Shown here: piece by piece, positions 11,392 to 20,009 of the stretch
Layout: each line of letters opens with the position of its first letter
How positions within the stretch are numbered: the stretch's first letter is position 1
Source of the DNA: Halichondria panicea
Lineage: Eukaryota; Porifera; Demospongiae; Suberitida; Halichondriidae
DNA length: 64,000 bases
Assembly: GCF_963675165.1 (NCBI RefSeq)
Contig: NC_087382.1
Location: 1,426,001-1,490,000 of the forward strand
Reading direction: 5' to 3'
Notes under the pieces: model-generated
Told to the model about the DNA's origin: nothing
The model's input: only the letters and a program-made list of their open reading frames with translations
The model's database searches: none
Made by a program: the position numbers and the translations under genes

Positions 11392-11539
11392 AGACTGCTA
11401 CAGCTGCTCAATTAAGGATCAATGAAGTGCAGCAAGTAAGAGTTTCTATAGTTATATTTTCAATTCGTGGATTTGCAAAATAACGCTTATAATTATAGTT
11501 CTCGATTTGTGCCTAGTTTTGCCTAGTTTTGCATCTAGA

Positions 11540-11960
11540 CTACTTGAAATGCCATTGCAACCTTTTCAGAAGAATTCGTAGAAAAAATTGTCCATGGAGT
11601 GTTGCTACTCTATACTTAGTAGCTAGTTAGCTCTGCACTAGGTATTCGTAGCTGCAAAAATGAGAAGAGAGCTGCATTAGGCTCTGCATGCTGATGCCAG
11701 CATTAATTTTAGACTTTGACTTTTGGCATCGATCCCTTTTAACAACAATCATGGTCGATCATTGCATGGTCAAGCATTACCACTCTTTGAGTTTCTGGAT
11801 TTTGACATGCAGCAAAAAAAGCAAAATGTTCATCATGCATGATTATAATGACTTTTTATGTGTATAAAAGCTCTTGCTAATAAATTATAGCTTTATGTTA
11901 TGCATAGCTTTGACACTTCTACCGAGGATCAGCACCCGCGGTGCTTTCATTATTAAACAT
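11540..11960. repeat. Dispersed repeat at the left edge of duplication copy 1
   Basis: It shares long stretches with 30545-30840 (reverse orientation) and 47032-47380: a tagtagctagttagctctgc-type block, a gctgatgccag block and a terminal gcacccgcggtgctttcat palindromic block. The copy at 47032 is truncated on its left at the point where a LINE fragment abuts, which sets the left limit of the detectable segmental duplication. Confidence 0.65.
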
Positions 11961-12033
11961 TGTTCTCTATAATGTACGAACAATGTTATAATTAAGGTGC
12001 CTAATTAATATGCTCCAGCATACTTAGTTTCAG

Positions 12034-12580
12034 GTGAAGATTTTGTGCAAATGCATATAATATGGATGAACTAGTCCACCAAGAAATTCAAACTACCCCA
12101 TGCAGATGCTGAGGAGAGAGCGTACTTCCTCAAGACCCAGGCCGAGCGGAGACAGAGACACTTGAAGGGGAAGAAGCACAACCAGATGAGGGGACAAGAT
12201 AAGGTGTGTGTGGTGGAACCTCTTACTATTGCATGGGACCTATAGGGTACTGTGAATACTGACGTATCCTGATCTGGGTTTGATTTAGCACCTTAGAATG
12301 TACATGCCCAATAATTCTAATTATGATGTGTACATAATTCTAAACATTATATATTATATAGTTTTATGAGTATTTTTATGATTTATTCCATGTACATACA
12401 CACTGACAGGTGATCAATAAGGCGCTGAGGAGAGGTCGTGGTTATGAGGAAATGAGATACACTGATAGGTCAGTTGATAAGTCATGTGACAAGTCAGGTG
12501 TCAAATCCAGTGAACGTGTGCCTCCTGTGAAAAGCAAACGCGTCCACATTAAGTTCTCTGATAGTGACACTGAACAATAA
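12034..12580 (+). pseudogene. Orphan 3' gene fragment, copy 1 (two exons, broken)
   Basis: Exons 12034-12203 and 12410-12580 encode the basic C terminus of an unknown protein (KFKLPHADAEERAYFLK, ERRQRHLKGKKHNQM, then VINKALRRGRGYEEM and an end in FSDSDTEQ). Relative to the copy at 47442 it lacks seven bases at the exon start (tccattg) and has TAG at 12072-12074 where the other copy has TAC. No upstream exons of this gene are visible in either copy, so only its last two exons were carried along. Lys/Arg-rich, acidic-tipped ends of this kind are common in nuclear proteins, but no function can be assigned. Confidence 0.6.
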
Positions 12581-12592
12581 TCACTCCTCATG

Positions 12593-13260
12593 CAGGGGCG
12601 GATCCAGAGGTAGTTCGTTGGGTTCCTACGAACTACCCTTCCACCTAGTATATATTAGCTAGCTAGCTAACTGTACTGTCGTGACAAAGTCGTACAAAGT
12701 ACGTCCTCTCTGCTTAATAAAAGGGTGGGGCTGGTTCTCTTTGCATAATAAAAGGGTGGGGCTGGTTCTCTCTACATAACAAGAGGGTGGGGCTGGCTAC
12801 TGCAGCCACATTGATTTGCACCGTGGTCAAGCGATTATTATATCTAGCCATGAATCCTTGACTCCTGGTGTAAGAAGAGGAAAGTTTCAGGTAAGGGAGA
12901 GTGCATGACACTGCATATTGAATGACACTGCATACTTACATGTATAATTGCTATAAAATCAATAATAATTATATTGATGGTCAAGTTCTACAAGTCTATA
13001 TATAGCCAAGTCTCCTCTTCACCAGCCACCACCGGCTGTCTTTCCACTGGGGACCACTACTATCTCTCCTCCAGTCACAACTATCTCTCCTGTGTTTATA
13101 AATTAAATCATGAGGGAGAACATGAGGGTTAATTAGTGGGCGTGGTACTTTAAAGGGGGCGTGGTCACAAAAATTTAGGCGCTGCGCACCGAGTGAACTT
13201 TTTGCGCGGACAAGAATTACTATAAGAACCCCCCTTCCTTAAATCCTGGATCCGCCCCTG
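12593..13260. mobile_element. hAT-like MITE, present only in duplication copy 1
   Basis: The 668-bp insertion has terminal inverted repeats CAGGGGCGGATCCAG and CTGGATCCGCCCCTG, typical of hAT-type non-autonomous elements. The matching empty site is at 48727-48745 (cactcctcatgcatgcatgc). The flanks repeat tcatg(ca), consistent with a short target-site duplication that is blurred by the atgcatgc context. Confidence 0.8.
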
Positions 13261-13414
13261 TCATGCATGCATGCTTTGTAGGTACATGCAATAATTATGT
13301 CATCATTTATTTTGATGCAATAACAACTGTTAATTATTATCAAAAATCAATGACTGCGGGGTAAAGTAACTTGTATAGTGTGCATGTGTCTATTAATTTA
13401 ATTAATACCACACA

Positions 13415-13862
13415 GTGCGAATCCAGGAATTTTGAGAGGGAGGTTCCAAAACTAAAAAAAAGGGGTCATCACTTTTCCTAAACAATGAGCATTAGAGAGC
13501 CGGCGGACATATCAATTGCAAGACATCAGCCTATATAGTAACTATGTACAGATCATGATCATTCAAGCTGAGTTAGCTAGTTGCTATAGCTAGTACGTTG
13601 ACTACAGTGTGTTCTTGTGTGAAAGGGGAGTTTCAGGGAACCCATGGAACCTGTCTGGATCCGCCACTGCCACAATCAAAGCTACGGAGGGAGAGGATTA
13701 AATGTAAAACTGAATGGCAAAGCAAATAATTAGACACTTATACCCAACAAGCGAGAAATTCCATTGACCACACTTATAAACTATTGCTACGTTATTGCTA
13801 TACAAGTAAATTAATTGTTTTGGAATTACCTCCCTCTCAAATTTCCTGGATCCGCCACTGTG
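13415..13862. mobile_element. Second hAT-like MITE, shared by both duplication copies
   Basis: Its ends read cagtg.gaatccaggaattt and aaatttcctggatccgccactg, flanked by gagaggga blocks in inverted orientation. An additional internal terminus (ctggatccgccactg at about 13655-13669) suggests a nested or composite element. The corresponding copy at 48903-49343 shows that it predates the duplication. Confidence 0.7.
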
Positions 13863-14410
13863 TGGTATGTATACTTTTATAGAGCAAAGTGTAATAATTA
13901 TGCAGCTGTGTAATCAAAACGCCTGGCTTGCAAGACTATATATAATTATATAGGCATGTACTAGCCGTATTATATATCAGTATACTTCCCTGATAATACG
14001 GCCAAGGGTCGTGTACCTCTATACTGCTCTTATACCTCTTCAATTTACTGTAATAATTATGCTGATCTAGTTTGAATTAAGTGCATGCTCTATATAGGTA
14101 TTAGAAAGTGGAACACAATTAATTATCTTTTTCTCATAATTATTTCGATCACACAAGTACAAGACAACTGTCTTGTGTGATCAAAGAGAGAGCGTTAATG
14201 GACTTGGGAACAGACATGTTATGGCTTGTATAATGAATATAATTATAGAGAGTGTATACTGATCGACACGTACCTCTTTTGGAGCACATGCACTCTCATC
14301 ACTTTACATATGAAAGTATAACAGTACATGTAGCTATTGGTCTGCATGGCTTCTACGAGACTACCTCCCATGTTAGAACTATAATAAACATAGAGCCAGA
14401 GGAGGTCAAC
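13863..14410. other. Non-coding spacer with small palindrome
   Basis: No gene recognised. An 11-bp inverted repeat (gatcacacaag / cttgtgtgatc) lies at about 14148-14182. The short ORF at 14252-14467 is carried in both duplication copies without other coding evidence and ends inside a MITE. Confidence 0.5.
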
Positions 14411-14522
14411 ACACGAGTACCTCGATTAGGGATTAGGCTTGGTCACGTGCAAAATAACAGTAATTAAAATTAAAGTTGTGGTTGCAATTTTAGCCTAATT
14501 GAGGTACTCGTGTCGGACCTCC
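14398..14522. mobile_element. Short MITE with 25-bp inverted ends
   Basis: The ends (gaggtcaacacacgagtacctc and gaggtactcgtgtcggacctc) pair with few mismatches around a core of about 75 bp. A same-sequence copy is at about 49882-50006 in duplication copy 2. Confidence 0.6.
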
Positions 14523-14587
14523 GCTGACATTTATAGAGCACTGCCTTCTTAAATTAGTTGGGCGTGGCCCGTCCTAGCCTCAAACCT

Positions 14588-14780
14588 CCTCCTTATAAGG
14601 TGACATGTTTTCGCGGGTATTAATTTCCGCTATTTCAATTCTGTGTAGTCGCAGGTAATTGGCAGTGAATACCACTTGCAAAAATTATAGTTAATTTTAC
14701 AACTTGAGTAGAATTTAATACCAGCAAAATAATCTAAAACAGTGAAATCGCAAACAAGTGAAAATATGTCACCTTATAGG
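14588..14780. mobile_element. MITE with TATAAGGTGACAT ends
   Basis: Inverted termini cttataaggtgacat and atgtcaccttatag bracket about 190 bp containing fragments such as cgcgggtattaatttccgc that resemble the small palindrome at 36890-36970. Copied at about 50072-50264. Confidence 0.6.
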
Positions 14781-14960
14781 CATATATAGGTCAATTTTTC
14801 CCAGTTTGGAGAAAATTGGTTAGAATGAGCATTTTTTGAGAGACAAATAATACATTATTATGCTGTGATGTCAATCTTCTTACATAACGGTTCACGTGAC
14901 AGGTACTTCCGTATTGACATTGCAGTTGCAAGAACTCTGACCCTGCAAATCCCTGTAGAT
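14776..14960. repeat. Dispersed repeat (aggtcaatttttcccagttt ... aactctg)
   Basis: A related copy lies in reverse orientation at about 33250-33420 (ctgggaaaaattcgacc, ggttcacgtgacagg equivalents), a shorter one at 35605-35665 and the duplication copy at 50260-50440. The cores gttcacgtgacagg.acttccg and aactctg are shared. Confidence 0.6.
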
Positions 14961-15045
14961 AATTATACCCTATACCATAATTATGCATGTATACAAAATG
15001 TATAATCAATCAATATTAAGATTTGGGAAGGAAATGAATTGACAA

Positions 15046-15658
15046 TTTAACTCTATATATACTGTGATTAACTGTGAAAAGGTGTATGTGTATATACACA
15101 CACGTCAATATACTGTACCATTATCAACATGAGTAATTACATAATAGATTACAGCTAATAACAAAGTCCAACGTATACGAAATTATGGTACTATATAAAG
15201 CACACATTTCTCTGGCTCCCCATGCTAACTGGACCAATGGGACGTACAATATGGTCAAGTATTGAGTGAGACCACAAACAAGATGTAACCATGCATGCAA
15301 TCAATAATATTTTGATTTCGGGAATTGAAAATTTCTTGCTATAATTATATTCAACTCTATATACTGTGATTAACTGTGAAAAGGTGCATGTGTATATACA
15401 CACACGTCAATATACTGTACCATTATCAACATGAGTAATTACATAAAGCTATATAGATCACAGCTAATAACAATTAAGGTCCGACGTATACAAAATTATG
15501 GTACTATAGAGCACACATTTCTCTGGCTCCCCATGCTATAACTGGACCAATGGGACGTACAATATGGTCAAGTATTGGTTGAAATCAGACAAACAAGATG
15601 TAACCATGCAATCAATAATATTTTGATTTCGGGAATTGACAATTTCTTGCTATATACT
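15046..15658 (+). repeat. Two decayed tandem copies of the first-exon region of gene B
   Basis: Units of about 306 bp (15046-15353 and 15354-15658) repeat each other and resemble the true 5' region of B. Each contains an actggaccaatgggacg and a caagtattg.gtgag block matching the codons for NWTNGT and EYWV after the B signal peptide, but none has an open signal peptide. Copy 2 has only one such unit (about 50546-50830), which accounts for the 306-base offset change between the duplication copies. Confidence 0.75.
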
Positions 15659-15775
15659 CTGATTAACCATGAAAAGGTACTTTTATACGTAAAAAAATCT
15701 ACAGTGTACCATAAAATCAAAACCTATAAAAACTATAATTATAGATCAGCAAGGTCAGACGTACGAAACGTAATA

Positions 15776-18700
15776 ATGATCATCATGACTACTGTGGCAC
15801 AGTTTTCTTCGCTCATTCTTCTACTCTCTCTGACTCTGACCTCCCCCGCTAACTGCTGGACCAATGGGACGACAGTCGAGTATTGGGTGAGACCAGACAC
15901 AATGTCAGAGTGCCCCCACTCCATACCACCACACCAGTGTGTCACTATAACAGATCTGGTGACTAACTCCACAGACACAAGCATCAATGATGGTATGAGT
16001 ATCAATGTATTCTTCATAGCTGGGACTCATGTTCCAAAAACGAATGGTTGGATTGTTGTCGGAAATCCTTATTTAGATCAGGAAGTATCAGCAACTTTTG
16101 CAGCAATTTCAGATGGACAAAACCAACAAAATGCTATAATTGATTGTGAGTCAGGTCACCCAATTAGCTTCGTGTTTCTTCAACTTCTATCTTTAACTTT
16201 GAAAAACGTCGAGCTACAAAATTGTGGTTTTAAACTACACTTTAATATGAGGGGTAACTCAACTATTCTGGATGAAACCACATCATCAGTAGTAGCCATG
16301 GACGTACCCAAGCTGGTAATTGCTAACATCAATATCACTAGCAGCAGAGGAGCTGGCATGGTCATTATTCTGAAGAAATTCGACAAAAATGTCAACATTA
16401 ACCGTTTAATGCTAAATGAAATTGTCATACACGGTAGAAATCATACTGGAAATAAGTTTGTAGGCAACTTGCACGTAATGTTCAGTGCGTCTGAAAATAA
16501 TACACTTAAGAAACCCACGATTTTCTCAATAAAAAATTCTATATTTTCAAATGGAATTGGTAGGTGCTCAAAATTTGCAAATTGCTCTTCCGGTGGACTA
16601 ACAATTTCTATGGTAAACTTACATAATGTAAGTGTATTGATAAACAGGTGCAAATTTATAGGCAATAAAGCTTATAGTGGCGGTGGTATCGGATTGTTCA
16701 TAGACGAAGGTATTCATAGTTCGAATCACATTCATATCACCAAGTCAATATTTTCAAGGAATACAGCTGTTAGAAATGGTGGTGGGCTTGCAATAGAGAG
16801 TGATGATTTTCTCTATCACAATAATATAATGTTACATGTGAATATATCGGAAACAGTGTTCAGTTATAACTCGGCTGAATTTGGTGGTGCAGCATACACT
16901 TCATTTACACAGTCTTTTGACAATTGTACTTTCATAGGCAATGAAGCTAGACTTGGAGCAGCTGTCTATTCAGACGAGTATTATGATATCGACTTGAGCC
17001 AGTACCATCAACAAATCAGTAATTGCACATTCATACACAACACATGCAAGATAAATACAAATGAAGAGACAGAGGAAACTGGTACAATTCATGTCATAAT
17101 ACGTGATGATTATCTGTTCATAAAAGATGTTGAAATTATAGGCAATGATTGTAGAGGTATTTACGTTTATGACACGGACCTAGTACTGTCTGGAACAAGC
17201 GTAATTAACGGTAACCATGCTCACCAGTCAGATGGCGGGGCTATCCTGTTTGAATGTTCAACGGATAGTAATATACTGGTAGGAATTGATATACTGTCAC
17301 TCACTAGCCTCAGGATAATCAACAACACAGCAGCTGGTTATGGTGGTGGTATTGCAATTCGTAATTGTGAGGATGTTATTAATGAATGTATTTTTAGCCA
17401 ACCAACAGATAAAATTACAATTAGTATGAAACACAACACAGCGACGCAGGGAGGTGATGCAATTTATGGAGGCCAACTAGAAGACTGTAAATTGTGGGAC
17501 ATTGTTGATATCATGGAGAGAAATACATCATCAGCTGTTTCCTCTCCTCCCAACGAAGTGTGTATTTGCTCTGACGACTTCCCACAGAAACACACTTGTT
17601 CACACTTCATGCAACTAGACATTTATCCAGGACAGAGGTTCCATATTCCACTAGTGTGTGTCGGGCAGTACAACTATTCCTCCCCTTGCAAAGTACAAGC
17701 ACATTTACAGATGACAAGTTTCGCAAACATTGCTGAAGAAACAATCCTTCAAAACATCGCCAAAGAATGCAAGCAACTGTACTACTCAATAGAAACTCAA
17801 CAAACAAACTATACTGAAACACTGTATCTAACAATAGTCGGCCAGGAAGTACAGTCTTATTACGAATGGATCTTTCTAAATATTGAGATTAGAATTAAAG
17901 CATGTCCACCTGGTTTTATAACAAACTTCAATGCCAAAAAATGCATCTGTACAGAATATCTAGCGTCTAATGGAATCACATGCAACATTGACGATGAGCG
18001 ACTGCACAAGACGTCCTCCATGTGGGTTGGCACCTATTCAGAGGGCGTTGTTGTGCATCAAGTCTGTCCATTTGATTACTGTAAGAGCAACTTCACTAAA
18101 GTCGATCCCTTCAACCAGCAAGAACAGTGTGACTTTAATCGCAGTGGTGTACTGTGTGGAGCTTGTCGACCTGGGCTCAGTCTAGCCCTGGGTACATCGC
18201 AGTGTAAAGAGTGCTCTAATATCAACCTTCTCTTATTGATACTATTTGCACTGGCAGGAGTCGTCTTGGTTGTCCTTTTACTCAAATGTAACCTCACTGT
18301 TTCCACGGGAACTATCAATGGTCTCATCTTTTACGCCAACATCGTACGATCCACACAAACTGCTTTCTTTCCGTCCAACACTGATAACAAATTTGTCAGC
18401 ATTATCTCTGTCTTTATTGCCTGGTTGAACCTTGACCTGGGCATAGAAACATGTTTTGTGAATGGACTCAACACATACTATCGTACATGGCTACAATTTA
18501 TCTTTCCTCTGTACATTTGGACAATAGTAGGCCTGCTAATCTTAATCAGCCGCTACTCTATCAAAGTCTCTAAATGGACGGGCTCAAACACAGTATCAGT
18601 TCTAGCTACACTCTTCCTACTATCGTACGCTAAACTATTGAGGACTACTTTCGATACCTTTTCATCGACCACTCTCATCAATGTCAACGGTACGCCCACC

Positions 18701-19444
18701 ACCCTCTGGCTGCTCGATGGCCGCTACACATTCCTCGAGTGGCCGCACAGCTTGCTCTTTGCAGCTGGCCTGTTCATATTATTAGCACACATACTGCCAT
18801 TCACTATCCTGTTATTAATGGCCCCGATTCTGCAGCGATACACACACTACAAGTTATTACGATGGGTAAACAAGTTAAAGCCTCTACTGGATGCTTATCA
18901 AGGTCCTTACGGAGTCAAGTCTCGCTATTGGACTGGACTACTGCTGCTAGGTAGGCTCGTTATACTAACAGCTGTGTCTTTAAATGTGTCTGGAAAACAA
19001 GCCATCAATTTGCTAGTGATAATCATAGTATTGTCTATTTTAAGGATAATATTGATGGCATTCGGAATAACAATTAAGCTCTATACAAGCAAACTATCAA
19101 ACTTCCTGGAGCTATTTTTTCTGGCAAATCTTCTGCTACTAACTGCCACATCACTGTTTCTGCAGTCAAACCAGACTGATAAAATCAGCGGACAAAGTAT
19201 AACAATCTGTTGTATGGTGGGTAGTGCATTCGTTATGTGTGGCCTCATCTTAGCCTATCACTGCTACGTTATGTGTCAGAGAATAGAAGCCATCAAGCGG
19301 CTAACATCAAGAGTTGTTTCCTCTCTAAAAGGGCCTCGGAATCGAGCACTAACTAACGATGACATCATATGTGTCCCCCCACATAGCACACCCCCCACAG
19401 TCACAGAGGTTGATTTGAGGGAACTGCTACTAGAGGATAACTAA
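15776..19444 (+). CDS. Receptor B: beta-helix multipass membrane protein, 1222 residues
   Basis: The start at 15776 (MIIMTTVAQFSSLILLLSLT) is preferred over the ATG-less upstream extension from 15575 because it directly begins a signal peptide and the upstream part is decayed repeat. The mature protein starts near NCWTNGTTVEYWV. Residues of about 60-620 carry beta-helix motifs (GGGIGLFI, GGGLAIES, FGGAAYTS, DGGAILFE, GGGIAIRN). A Cys-rich knot follows (about 760-810; QCDFNRSGVLCGACRPGLS, then QCKECSN), then eight to ten hydrophobic spans (about 815-1165) including the SRYWTGLLLLGRLV segment, and a short tail ending RELLLEDN. Many NxT/S sites support extracellular glycosylation. No break is seen. 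It faces C tail to tail, with 565 bp between stops. Function is inferred as cell-surface binding or signalling; ligand unknown. Confidence 0.85.
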   Translation: MIIMTTVAQFSSLILLLSLTLTSPANCWTNGTTVEYWVRPDTMSECPHSIPPHQCVTITDLVTNSTDTSINDGMSINVFFIAGTHVPKTNGWIVVGNPYLDQEVSATFAAISDGQNQQNAIIDCESGHPISFVFLQLLSLTLKNVELQNCGFKLHFNMRGNSTILDETTSSVVAMDVPKLVIANINITSSRGAGMVIILKKFDKNVNINRLMLNEIVIHGRNHTGNKFVGNLHVMFSASENNTLKKPTIFSIKNSIFSNGIGRCSKFANCSSGGLTISMVNLHNVSVLINRCKFIGNKAYSGGGIGLFIDEGIHSSNHIHITKSIFSRNTAVRNGGGLAIESDDFLYHNNIMLHVNISETVFSYNSAEFGGAAYTSFTQSFDNCTFIGNEARLGAAVYSDEYYDIDLSQYHQQISNCTFIHNTCKINTNEETEETGTIHVIIRDDYLFIKDVEIIGNDCRGIYVYDTDLVLSGTSVINGNHAHQSDGGAILFECSTDSNILVGIDILSLTSLRIINNTAAGYGGGIAIRNCEDVINECIFSQPTDKITISMKHNTATQGGDAIYGGQLEDCKLWDIVDIMERNTSSAVSSPPNEVCICSDDFPQKHTCSHFMQLDIYPGQRFHIPLVCVGQYNYSSPCKVQAHLQMTSFANIAEETILQNIAKECKQLYYSIETQQTNYTETLYLTIVGQEVQSYYEWIFLNIEIRIKACPPGFITNFNAKKCICTEYLASNGITCNIDDERLHKTSSMWVGTYSEGVVVHQVCPFDYCKSNFTKVDPFNQQEQCDFNRSGVLCGACRPGLSLALGTSQCKECSNINLLLLILFALAGVVLVVLLLKCNLTVSTGTINGLIFYANIVRSTQTAFFPSNTDNKFVSIISVFIAWLNLDLGIETCFVNGLNTYYRTWLQFIFPLYIWTIVGLLILISRYSIKVSKWTGSNTVSVLATLFLLSYAKLLRTTFDTFSSTTLINVNGTPTTLWLLDGRYTFLEWPHSLLFAAGLFILLAHILPFTILLLMAPILQRYTHYKLLRWVNKLKPLLDAYQGPYGVKSRYWTGLLLLGRLVILTAVSLNVSGKQAINLLVIIIVLSILRIILMAFGITIKLYTSKLSNFLELFFLANLLLLTATSLFLQSNQTDKISGQSITICCMVGSAFVMCGLILAYHCYVMCQRIEAIKRLTSRVVSSLKGPRNRALTNDDIICVPPHSTPPTVTEVDLRELLLEDN

Positions 19445-20009
19445 TCATTGACTAACATTGCACGCACATGCAGAGATAGATAAAACACTTAATTTAGCTA
19501 GTGTATTGGCAAAAATAAGTACCCTCACAATTGTCACACACACAGTGTACTCTCACCTTCTGACACAATAACACGATTTACATGTTTTGAGAAATTGATT
19601 TATTTGGGGACACGTATAGATCTATATACATGCATATACAGGCTCTTACTAAGGGGCAAATAGTTATATGAGAGAGCAGCTGCTTCAAAACACTGTTGCA
19701 CATTCATTTGCTGTCATACAACCAAACAATATCACTTGTATTGTCAACTCATATTAATCAATGGAACAGTTAGTCTCATGTTGCTTGGTCTGGATCTCAC
19801 CCAAAATACTAGATTAGATATTTTTGTCTGTTGGCTATAATTATAATTGAGAGTTTGACGTGTGTTATCTTGTGGACATTAATTAGCTACAGTCACAACA
19901 CAAATCATAATAACAGCTAGCAGAGGATAATTAAAACTAGTAAAACAGCAATGAATATTGTAATCAGCAATTATATCATTCTAATCTAAGTGTGTACCTC
20001 AGCTACAGT
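19445..20009. other. Shared 3' intergenic region between convergent B and C
   Basis: AT-rich, about 99 percent like 54623-55188. It must hold both 3' UTRs. A gataaaac stretch lies about 40 bases after the B stop; the C side has AATAAA within its last codons. Nothing else recognised. Confidence 0.6.

Noticed and set aside
14791-15009. ORF present in both duplication copies (also 50275-50508)
   Set aside because: Conservation is only through the recent duplication, and it overlaps a dispersed non-coding repeat.
15575-15775. Upstream extension of the B reading frame to 15575
   Set aside because: It lies within the decayed first-exon repeat, precedes a clear signal peptide and lacks its own.
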